A stretch of 64,000 bases of DNA, from positions 79,401 to 143,400 of the forward strand of contig NZ_AGTR01000013.1 in the NCBI RefSeq assembly GCF_000235625.1, written 5' to 3'. The notes beneath the pieces are model-generated. The model was not told where the DNA came from and searched no databases. It worked only from the letters and a program-made list of their open reading frames with translations. The translations under genes were made by a program, and so were the position numbers. This document shows, piece after piece, positions 1 to 7,206 of the stretch. Source of the DNA: Marinobacter manganoxydans MnI7-9. GTDB taxonomy: Bacteria; Pseudomonadota; Gammaproteobacteria; Pseudomonadales; Oleiphilaceae. Position 1 is the stretch's first letter. Each line of letters begins with the position of its first letter.

Positions 1-41
1 CGAGACTAAACTCCCAAGCTTCCGCGAGAGCAAAAAAGAAC

Positions 42-482
42 TCAGGCCTGCTGAGCCTTATCACCCTTCTTGAGCCCAAAGTCCTCAGCAAGCGTGCCGG
101 AATCCTTAGGATCTGTCTTGGGCGCATAATCCCGCGGCGGCTCGGAAGCGTCCTCGCGAACCTCTTCCAGGCGCTTCTTGGAAGTCTCCTGCGCCAACTC
201 CTCCATCCAGTCTTCGTCATTGCAAAGACGGTTGGCGCCGCGTGCCATATGCTGGTTCACGTCGCGGTAGGCATCGTTGAAGCGGCGCAGCAAATGGGCC
301 GACTCCATGAAATGCTCGTTCACCTGGGCCTGGTAGCGGGTATATTCGCTTCTCAGTTCCTCAATCTGCTGTTCCGCCCGGCGCTGCCGAAGCGACGTTC
401 CCTGCCCGGAACGGCCAACAAATACCCCGATGACAATGCCAACAACCAATGCGGCAATCGCTGCCAGAATCAGGTTTGTCAT
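42..482 (-). CDS. zapG: ZapG/YhcB-like inner-membrane division protein (DUF1043)
   Basis: A 146-residue protein with one N-terminal membrane segment at about residues 4-23, followed by a charged helical region rich in Glu, Arg and Gln (about 30-115) and a polar C-terminal tail. This is the DUF1043 (YhcB/ZapG) layout. Family members are anchored in the inner membrane with a cytoplasmic coiled coil and are linked to cell division and envelope synthesis. It is divergent from zapE, another division-linked gene, with about 195 bases between the starts. The start codon gives the membrane segment directly at the N-terminus, so it is well placed. The family call is firm; the cellular role is family knowledge. 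Confidence 0.85.
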   Translation of the reverse strand: MTNLILAAIAALVVGIVIGVFVGRSGQGTSLRQRRAEQQIEELRSEYTRYQAQVNEHFMESAHLLRRFNDAYRDVNQHMARGANRLCNDEDWMEELAQETSKKRLEEVREDASEPPRDYAPKTDPKDSGTLAEDFGLKKGDKAQQA

Positions 483-677
483 ATGCTGTGTCGTCCTTTT
501 ACCTAGAAGTGAGCCAAGCCCCTGTTCGACGAGTATAACGCCCCAGGCTCCATCATCCCATGATTGTGGCCTGCGCCAATCGTCGTATTGCTGCCCAGGC
601 GGCCAACGTGGCGAAAAATCGCCAAATGCGAGACAATATGGCGCCCAAATTTACGATCAACTTCCGGGAATACCTTG

Positions 678-1811
678 ATGACAGCTGCGATGTCCTCCGA
701 AACCAGTGCGACCATGACCCCTTGGCAACGTTACCAGAAGGATCTTGAACGCCCGGATTTCCAGAAGGACTCTGCCCAGGAAGATGCGGTCAAGCGCCTT
801 CAGTCACTTTACGACAAACTGGTTGAAGCCGAAAGGGATCGCAGCAAGCCCAAGGCCAAACTTTTCCGCAAGCTCAAAAAAGGCAAGGAAGAGCCGGTCA
901 AGGGCCTGTATTTCTGGGGCGGGGTAGGTCGCGGCAAAACCTACCTGATGGACACCTTCTACGAGTCGCTGCCTTTTGATCGCAAGATGCGGGTTCACTT
1001 CCACCGTTTCATGCAGCGTGTCCACAGCGAACTCAAATCGCTCAAGGGCGAGAAAAACCCTTTGGAGCTGGTGTCCAAGAAGTTTGCCGATGAAACCCGG
1101 GTTATCTGTTTCGACGAGTTTTTTGTGTCCGACATTGGCGACGCTATGATCCTCGCCACTCTCATGGATGGTTTATTCAGCCGCGGCGTCACCCTGGTGT
1201 GTACCTCCAACATTGTGCCGGATGGTCTTTACAAAGATGGTCTCCAGCGCGCCCGGTTTCTGCCCGCTATTAAGCTCGTCAAAAAGCACACCGATGTGGT
1301 TAACGTTGATGGCGGCGTAGACTACCGGTTGCGGACGCTCGAGCAGGCGGAACTGTTCCACTCGCCTCTTGATGAAGATGCGGACGTCAGCCTGCGCAAA
1401 AGTTTCGATGCTTTGGCGGTTGAGGCCGGCAAACACAGCAAATCCATGGAAATCAACGGCCGTAAAATTCCGGCCCAGGCGCACGCAGACGACGTGGTCT
1501 GGTTCGATTTCAAAGACGTCTGCGACGGCCCACGAAGCCAGAACGATTACATCGAGATGGCCAGGCAGTTCCACGCCATCATCGTCAGCAACGTGCCCGT
1601 CCTGGGCAAAGAAAAAGACGATCAGGCGCGCCGGTTCATTAACATGATTGACGAATTTTACGACCGCAACGTTAAAGTCATCATCTCGGCGGCGGCACCT
1701 ATCACAGAGCTTTACACCGGCGGCCGCCTCGGCTTCGAATTCGAGCGCACCGAATCTCGACTGCTGGAAATGCAGTCCCGGGAATACCTTGAAGCACCGC
1801 ACAAACCATAA
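678..1811 (+). CDS. zapE: Cell division protein ZapE (AFG1-like ATPase)
   Basis: A 377-residue AFG1/ZapE ATPase. The P-loop GGVGRGKT is at residues 81-88, the Walker B stretch CFDEFFVSD lies about 60 residues further on, and the family motifs HFHRFM and GLQRARFLPAI are present. The length matches E. coli ZapE (375). The reading frame is open upstream to 564, but those extra residues do not resemble the family. The ATG at 678 gives MTAAMSSETSATMTPWQRY; 714 is another possible start. In E. coli ZapE acts at the Z-ring during constriction. It is divergent from zapG. An REP-like palindrome follows before the thiolase gene. Confidence 0.92.
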   Translation: MTAAMSSETSATMTPWQRYQKDLERPDFQKDSAQEDAVKRLQSLYDKLVEAERDRSKPKAKLFRKLKKGKEEPVKGLYFWGGVGRGKTYLMDTFYESLPFDRKMRVHFHRFMQRVHSELKSLKGEKNPLELVSKKFADETRVICFDEFFVSDIGDAMILATLMDGLFSRGVTLVCTSNIVPDGLYKDGLQRARFLPAIKLVKKHTDVVNVDGGVDYRLRTLEQAELFHSPLDEDADVSLRKSFDALAVEAGKHSKSMEINGRKIPAQAHADDVVWFDFKDVCDGPRSQNDYIEMARQFHAIIVSNVPVLGKEKDDQARRFINMIDEFYDRNVKVIISAAAPITELYTGGRLGFEFERTESRLLEMQSREYLEAPHKP

Positions 1812-1827
1812 AAAAGAAAACAGCCCT

Positions 1828-1860
1828 GCGTAGGTCGGATCAGCACAGCGCAATCCGACA
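1828..1860. repeat. REP-like palindrome (GTCGGAT / ATCCGAC)
   Basis: Seven-base inverted arms GTCGGAT (1834-1840) and ATCCGAC (1853-1859) are separated by 12 bases, within a GCGTAGGTCGGAT context. This wording is common in intergenic REP elements of many gammaproteobacteria. It fills most of the short gap between zapE and the thiolase gene. There is no U-tract, so it is not an obvious intrinsic terminator. Confidence 0.5.
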
Positions 1861-1895
1861 AGAACCTGCCAGACAACCAACAGAGAGATTCAGAA

Positions 1896-3080
1896 ATGAG
1901 CACAGACAACGTCGTTATCGTAAGCGGGGTTCGTACCCCCATGGGTGGATTCCAGGGTAGCCTGGCCAGTGTCAGCGCAACCGATCTTGGAGCGATCACC
2001 ATCGCCGAGGCCGTAAAACGCGCCGGTCTGAAGCCTGCGGATGTGCAGGAAGTCATCATGGGCAACGTCCTGCCTGCCGGCCTAAAACAGGGCCCGGCCC
2101 GCCAGGCTATGCGCAAGGCCGGCCTGCCGGATCACACTGGAGCTACCACCATCAATAAGCTCTGCGGCTCCGGCATGAAAGCCGCCATGTTCGCCCATGA
2201 TCTGATCAAAGCCGGCAGCAATGACATCATGGTAGCTGGTGGTATGGAGAGCATGTCCAACGCCCCCTATATTCTGCAGGGCGTCCGCAGCGGCTACCGC
2301 ATGGGACCGGGCCAGGCACCCCAGGATCATATGTTCCTGGACGGCCTCGAAGACGCCGAAACCGGTCGCCTGATGGGTGCCTTTGCCCAGGAAATGGCGG
2401 ACAAGAAAGGCTACACCCGGGAAGAAATGGATGAATACGCCATCACCTCCCTCACTCGGGCCAAAAAAGCCATTGAGGAAGGCCTGCTGAAAGACGAGAT
2501 CATTCCGGTAACCGTGAAAAGCCGAAAAGGCGAGGTGGTCGTTGAGGACGACGAGCAGCCCCACAACGCCAACATCGACAAGATCCCGAGCCTCCGCCCG
2601 GCCTTCGCTAAAGATGGCACCGTCACAGCGGCAAACGCCTCTTCGATCTCAGACGGCGCTTCTGCGTTGCTGCTGATGCGCGAGTCCGAGGCTGAAAAAC
2701 GCGGCCTCAAGCCGCTGGCCCGCATCGTCGGCCACAGCACCCAGTCCCAGCATCCGTCCGAGTTCACCTGCGCCCCGGTTGGCGCCATTGAAACCCTGTT
2801 TGGCAAAACCGGCTGGAGTAAAGACGACGTCGACCTCTTCGAAATCAACGAAGCCTTCGCCATGGTCGCCATGATGCCCATCCGCGAACTAGGCCTGGAC
2901 CCCGAGAAAGTCAACATCCACGGCGGCGCCTGCGCGCAGGGTCACCCCGTCGGCTCCACCGGCTCTCGCCTGCTTGTCACCCTCATGTACGCTCTTCAGC
3001 GTTACGGCAAAAAGAAGGGCATTGCAGCTCTTTGCATCGGTGGCGGCGAGGCTACGGCCATGGCGATTGAGATGCTTTAA
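1896..3080 (+). CDS. Acetyl-CoA C-acetyltransferase (thiolase II)
   Basis: A 394-residue thiolase. The nucleophile Cys90 lies in NKLCGSGMKA, NEAFA occurs in the C-terminal half, HGGACAQGHPVGSTG carries the catalytic His, and the second active-site Cys is in CIGGGEA near the C-terminus. This is the full motif set and length of the AtoB/PhaA type, which interconverts two acetyl-CoA with acetoacetyl-CoA. Longer-chain specificity cannot be excluded from sequence. The start has an AGAGAG-like ribosome site about 8 bases upstream. It stands alone: a large palindromic repeat follows directly. Whether it works with the DUF1302/DUF1329 genes downstream is only a guess from position. Confidence 0.9.
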   Translation: MSTDNVVIVSGVRTPMGGFQGSLASVSATDLGAITIAEAVKRAGLKPADVQEVIMGNVLPAGLKQGPARQAMRKAGLPDHTGATTINKLCGSGMKAAMFAHDLIKAGSNDIMVAGGMESMSNAPYILQGVRSGYRMGPGQAPQDHMFLDGLEDAETGRLMGAFAQEMADKKGYTREEMDEYAITSLTRAKKAIEEGLLKDEIIPVTVKSRKGEVVVEDDEQPHNANIDKIPSLRPAFAKDGTVTAANASSISDGASALLLMRESEAEKRGLKPLARIVGHSTQSQHPSEFTCAPVGAIETLFGKTGWSKDDVDLFEINEAFAMVAMMPIRELGLDPEKVNIHGGACAQGHPVGSTGSRLLVTLMYALQRYGKKKGIAALCIGGGEATAMAIEML

Positions 3081-3116
3081 GCAAGAATCCTGGATAGCTC
3101 TTTTGCTTCGGTTGTT

Positions 3117-3224
3117 GGGCAAGGGGCGGTCGTCTTTCTGAAACACGCCGTGAATACGTCCCTGTAGGCTTGACGGCAGCATCCATGCTGCCGACAGTTT
3201 CAGAAAGACGACCGCCCCTTGCCC
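3117..3224. repeat. Large nested inverted repeat (28-bp perfect arms)
   Basis: The left arm 3117-3144 and right arm 3197-3224 are perfect 28-base reverse complements. The arm starts GGGCAAGGGGCGGTCGTC. The 52-base interior holds a second perfect hairpin, CGGCAGCAT-CC-ATGCTGCCG (3174-3193). There is no U-tract and no reading frame of note. It resembles the next element (3333-3426) in plan: long outer arms and inner hairpins built on an ATCCAT/ATGGAT core. It is probably a dispersed intergenic repeat family of this genome. Confidence 0.8.
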
Positions 3225-3332
3225 CTGACAATACGAGAAGGCTTTTCGAGGCACTGGTGCCGAAGCTTCCTTTTGTCGTGAATCTGGTGACATCTGAGTC
3301 GCAGATTACATCGGAACTATGGGCGCTGACGT

Positions 3333-3426
3333 CGGGGTGAGCCTTCCGGGAATGTAGAGGGCCATGGATGGCCCGAAACAAGCGCACATGGATGTGCTCG
3401 TAGCGGTTCCCGGAAGGCTCACCCCG
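3333..3426. repeat. Second nested inverted repeat (20-bp arms, two inner hairpins)
   Basis: The outer arms 3333-3352 and 3407-3426 are perfect 20-base reverse complements, CGGGGTGAGCCTTCCGGGAA on the left. Two smaller hairpins sit inside: GGGCCAT-GG-ATGGCCC (3359-3374) and GCACAT-GG-ATGTGC (3384-3397). All share the CATGGATG-type turn seen as ATCCAT in the element at 3117-3224, although the arms differ. A 70-codon open frame across it (from 3364) is explained by the repeat and is not called as a gene. Confidence 0.8.
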
Positions 3427-3704
3427 GCGGCAGTGCTTGCTCCCAAGTTTAAAGCGAAAAAAACCACCAAAACCAAAGTGGTTGCATCTAATTTTGTTGT
3501 CTATAGTGATTCTGTGCGACGAAACCCGGCGGCAAACGGCGTTTACAGGGGGATGATAGCAAAATCATACTTTTGACTGATCAAAGCGCCCGAAGGCGTT
3601 AGCTATAGTGCCAACATCACGAGCACTGTGCATGAAGCCTCCAATACATCGTGAACACCAATAATCAGAGCAGCGACTCAGAACAACAATGGAGTAGCCT
3701 TCCA
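3427..3704. other. Gene-free leader of the DUF1302/DUF1329 pair
   Basis: About 280 bases after the second palindrome contain no convincing gene. TTGACT at 3573-3578 and TATAGT at 3604-3609 look like promoter hexamers but are 25 bases apart, too far for a standard sigma-70 promoter. The MalT-type LuxR regulator downstream could bind here; no site is claimed. Confidence 0.35.
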
Positions 3705-5597
3705 ATGACAAGAAAAACACATCAATGGCAGCGTTGGACCAAATTACCGCTGGCCGTGGCAGTTGCAGCCGGGATGTCCGGTCACGCAGCCGCCTATTCG
3801 TTTTATGTGGGTGATGTGGAAGCCCAGTTCAACACCACGCTGTCTGCGGGTGCAGGTTGGCGGGTCGAGGATAGAGATAAGCGTCTGATCGCGCAGGGTA
3901 ACCTTGGCCCCGAGTATGCCCCAGGTGGCTCCCTTGCCAATATTGGTTCCTCTACGAACAACTATGACGACGGCAACCTCAACTTCGAGAGTGGCGATAC
4001 TTACTCCAAGATCGTCAAGGGTAACAGTGAACTTTACCTGAACTACTACGTTGACAACCCCTACCTTACACGCGTGGGCGGCCTGCTTCGTGGGCGTTAC
4101 TGGTATGACTTCGAGTTGAAAGACGAGAACCGCGCCGTTGATTTTGTCGGCCAGCAGCGTGAGCTGAATCCAGACGCGAAAGATAATGCTTCCGGTGGTG
4201 AAATCCTCGACGCCTACATTTTCTCTGACTGGTATTTCGGTAATGTTCCGGTCAGCCTTCGCTACGGCAAGCAGGTTGTGAGCTGGGGCGAGAGCACCTT
4301 TATCCCGGGCGGCATCAACGTCATCAACCCGGTGGATGTTCCCGCCTTCCGGGCGCCGGGCTCTGAACTGAAAGACGCGCTTCTCCCGGTCGAGATGTTC
4401 TACATGTCTGCGGGTATCACAGAGAACGTCACCGTTGAGACCTTCGTACAGGCAGACTGGGAGCCGGTTCGTCCGGACGACTGTGGTACCTTCTTCTCCA
4501 CCAACGATTTCGCAGCTGATGGTTGCGGCCCGGTACTTCTCGCTGGCCAGCTACCGGATTCCCAGGCCTTTGCACAGGGCTTCATCGCGCCTCGGATTGG
4601 AGACCAGGAAGCGGATTCCAAAGACCAGTTTGGTGTGGCCGTGCGCTGGTATGTACCTGAGCTGAATGACTCAGAGCTGGGTTTCTACTACATCAAGTAC
4701 AACAGTCGTCTGCCATACGTCAGTGGTCTGGTGAACAACCCATCCAGCCCGACTTCGACGCAGCAGAACGATCCGAGCCTGCCGTTCTCCAGCTTCCCGA
4801 GCTACTTCATCGAGTACCCGGAGAACATCAACCTGTACGGCATCAGCATCAACACCACCACACCCGGTGGCTGGTCGCTGGGCGCTGAATACAGCTTCCG
4901 CGACAACGTGCCTTTGCAGTGGAACGCTTTTGAATTGATCTTTGGTGGCTTGCAGCAGCGTGATCCAGCAGGTGACCCACTTAGTAAGCTGGAAGCGCAG
5001 CGTCTTGCAGAAAATCCGGGTGCAAACCTGGCTGGCAAGCCGGTCGCCGGATACGATCGTTTCAATGTGTCCCAGGCTCAGTTTACGCTGATCAAGTTCT
5101 TCGATCAGGTAATGGGCGCCAGTCGGCTGTCTTTGATCACGGAGTTCGGTGCAACTTATGTGCATGACCTGCCGGATTACGACGAAGCTCGTTACGGTCG
5201 TTCAGGCACCTTCGGTATTGGTACTCTCCCGTTCGGCCCAATCGACATCTGTTCCGACGGTGGTGCCAACATCAACACCAACTACTGTAACAACGAAGGC
5301 TTCACAACCGACTTCTCGTGGGGTTACCGTACCCGTCTGGTTTGGGATTACCTGGACGCCGTGGCCGGTGTTAACCTGTCACCGCAGCTGGCCTGGAGCC
5401 ACGATGTTGAGGGTTACAGCCCGCAGCCGGGCGGTGCTTTCAACGAAGGCAGCAAGGCTATCGGTCTGTCTCTGCAGGCGGTTTACCAGAACAAGATTAC
5501 CGGCAACATCGGTTACACAAACTTTTTCGGCGGCAAGCCGTATAACGAGTTGACTGACCGCGATTTCGTGAGTGCTAGCGTTTCATACTCATTCTGA
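3705..5597 (+). CDS. DUF1302 family exported protein
   Basis: A DUF1302 protein of 630 residues from the ATG at 3705. A GTG at 3651 would add 18 polar residues ahead of the signal peptide. The ATG has GGAG 10 bases upstream and gives a clean signal peptide ending at about HAAA before YSFYVGD. The rest is rich in alternating aromatic and polar strands and ends in SVSYSF, with a terminal Phe as in outer-membrane beta-barrels. The fold and outer-membrane location are inferred. DUF1302 and DUF1329 genes typically occur side by side, as here (34-base gap), and are often near lipid or hydrophobic-substrate genes. The molecular function is unknown. Confidence 0.85.
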   Translation: MTRKTHQWQRWTKLPLAVAVAAGMSGHAAAYSFYVGDVEAQFNTTLSAGAGWRVEDRDKRLIAQGNLGPEYAPGGSLANIGSSTNNYDDGNLNFESGDTYSKIVKGNSELYLNYYVDNPYLTRVGGLLRGRYWYDFELKDENRAVDFVGQQRELNPDAKDNASGGEILDAYIFSDWYFGNVPVSLRYGKQVVSWGESTFIPGGINVINPVDVPAFRAPGSELKDALLPVEMFYMSAGITENVTVETFVQADWEPVRPDDCGTFFSTNDFAADGCGPVLLAGQLPDSQAFAQGFIAPRIGDQEADSKDQFGVAVRWYVPELNDSELGFYYIKYNSRLPYVSGLVNNPSSPTSTQQNDPSLPFSSFPSYFIEYPENINLYGISINTTTPGGWSLGAEYSFRDNVPLQWNAFELIFGGLQQRDPAGDPLSKLEAQRLAENPGANLAGKPVAGYDRFNVSQAQFTLIKFFDQVMGASRLSLITEFGATYVHDLPDYDEARYGRSGTFGIGTLPFGPIDICSDGGANINTNYCNNEGFTTDFSWGYRTRLVWDYLDAVAGVNLSPQLAWSHDVEGYSPQPGGAFNEGSKAIGLSLQAVYQNKITGNIGYTNFFGGKPYNELTDRDFVSASVSYSF

Positions 5598-5631
5598 ACC
5601 CGGAAAGTATTCGTTGAACGAGGGAATTTAA

Positions 5632-6993
5632 ATGAAACTAAACAAGAAACTACTGGCCACAGGCGTTCTGGCAGCGAGCATGTTTGCCGGCCAGGCCTGG
5701 GGTGCGGTTTCTGCTGAAGAAGCGGCCAAGCTGGGTAACTCGCTGACACCGATGGGTGCAGAAAAAGCCGGTAACGGCGGTGCCATTCCCCCCTGGACCG
5801 GTGGTCTGACAACGCCGCCTCCCGGCTACAATAATGACGGCATCTACGTGAATCCGTTCGCGGATGAGCAGCCCAAGTTCACCATCGATCAGAACAACGT
5901 CGAGCAGTACAAAGACAACCTGTCCCCTGGCCAGGTGGCTATGATCGAGCGCTACGATGACTACTTCATGCCGGTGTACGAAACCCATCGTACTGCTGCT
6001 TATCCTGAAGAGGTCATGGAGCAGACCGTTGAAAACGCGACCACGGTTGAGCTGATCAAGGACGGTAACGGTCTGGGCAACTATCAGTCTGCCACCCCGT
6101 TCCCGATTCCCCAGAATGGTCTGGAGGCAATCTGGAACCACATTACCCGTTACAGAGGTGGTTCTGTACAGCGTACCGTTGGTCAGGTGACGCCGACTGA
6201 AGCTGGTGATTTCTCTGTTGTGAAATTCCAGGACGAGCTTACCTGGCGTACCTACCTCTCGGATTACAATCCGGACGAGGATGCGAACGTTCTGTTTTAC
6301 TTCAAGCAGGCCATTACCGCTCCGGCACGTCTCGCCGGTAACGTACTGCTGGTACACGAGACCATCGACCAGGTTGCCGAGCCTCGCCGTGCGTGGGTTT
6401 ACAACGCCGGTCAGCGTCGGGTTCGTCGGGCACCTCAGGTAGCGTATGACGGACCGGGTACCGCGTCTGACGGTATGCGTACCTCGGATAATTTCGACAT
6501 GTTCAACGGTGCTCCGGACCGCTACAACTGGGAGCTGGTTGGCAAGAAGGAAATGTACATTCCGTACAACTCCTACAAGCTGACCGATCGCAGCCTTAGC
6601 TATGACCAGATCATTCAGGCTGGTCATATCAATCAGGATTACACTCGCTACGAGCTGCACCGTGTATGGCATGTTCGCGCAACCCTGAAAGAAGGGGCCC
6701 GCCACATCTATGCCCAGCGTGACTTCTACATTGATGAAGACTCCTGGCAGGCATCTGTCATTGATCACTACGACGGCCGTGGCGAACTCTGGCGTGTTGC
6801 AGAAGCCCACAATATGCAGTTCTACGATCAGAACGTGCCCTGGTACGCCATAGAGACGCTGTACGACCTGCTCTCTGGCCGCTACCTCGCGCTTGGTCTG
6901 ACCAACGAGGAAGAGAATCCGTATGAGTTTGGCGTTGAGCGCCGCTCCAGGGATTACACGCCGGCCGCATTGCGCCGCGCCGGTACCCGGTAA
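5632..6993 (+). CDS. DUF1329 family periplasmic/outer-membrane lipid-handling protein
   Basis: A 453-residue DUF1329 protein with a clear signal peptide (MKLNKKLLATGVLAASMFAG, cleavage probably after AWG or AWGA). The mature part has many Tyr, Trp and charged residues, for example a stretch with WELVGKKEMYIPYNSY. The family is related in fold to LolA/LolB-type lipid carriers according to general family knowledge; that is not visible here. It lies 34 bases after the DUF1302 gene with a start at 5632. The pair ends at a strong intrinsic terminator (7011-7047), so they form a two-gene operon. The substrate is unknown. Confidence 0.87.
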   Translation: MKLNKKLLATGVLAASMFAGQAWGAVSAEEAAKLGNSLTPMGAEKAGNGGAIPPWTGGLTTPPPGYNNDGIYVNPFADEQPKFTIDQNNVEQYKDNLSPGQVAMIERYDDYFMPVYETHRTAAYPEEVMEQTVENATTVELIKDGNGLGNYQSATPFPIPQNGLEAIWNHITRYRGGSVQRTVGQVTPTEAGDFSVVKFQDELTWRTYLSDYNPDEDANVLFYFKQAITAPARLAGNVLLVHETIDQVAEPRRAWVYNAGQRRVRRAPQVAYDGPGTASDGMRTSDNFDMFNGAPDRYNWELVGKKEMYIPYNSYKLTDRSLSYDQIIQAGHINQDYTRYELHRVWHVRATLKEGARHIYAQRDFYIDEDSWQASVIDHYDGRGELWRVAEAHNMQFYDQNVPWYAIETLYDLLSGRYLALGLTNEEENPYEFGVERRSRDYTPAALRRAGTR

Positions 6994-7010
6994 GGGTTCT
7001 ACAGAAGACC

Positions 7011-7047
7011 AAAAAACGGCGGGCCTCACGGCCCGCCGTTTTTTTTA
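7011..7047 (+). terminator. Intrinsic terminator of the DUF1302-DUF1329 operon
   Basis: An 11-bp GC-rich stem, AACGGCGGGCC (7015-7025) with GGCCCGCCGTT (7030-7040), a four-base loop TCAC and a run of T on the plus strand. An A-run on the left makes it work in both directions in principle. Confidence 0.93.
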
Positions 7048-7206
7048 CACCCTGGAAAACCCTTTCACGTCAAAATTTTGCAGCCCACCCCTCAATTGGT
7101 TTAACCTTCTTATCATACTAAAGGCGTACCCGATGTCGGTCGCCATTGAAAAGTCAGTGCAAGATCCACTTTTCCGGCGGTGCAAGGCAGTGCGAGCCGG
7201 AGCTAA

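Noticed and set aside
3364-3576. 70-codon open frame beginning in the second palindrome
   Set aside because: The start is repeat sequence (ATGGATGG) and the remainder has no homologue I recognise.
3573-3609. TTGACT ... TATAGT as a promoter for the DUF1302 gene
   Set aside because: A 25-base spacing is too long for sigma-70; left as an observation in the leader entry.
5650-7029. Long minus-strand open frame (459 codons) opposite the DUF1329 gene
   Set aside because: It is a codon-bias shadow of a clear signal-peptide-bearing DUF1329 gene; the translation has no recognisable motif.
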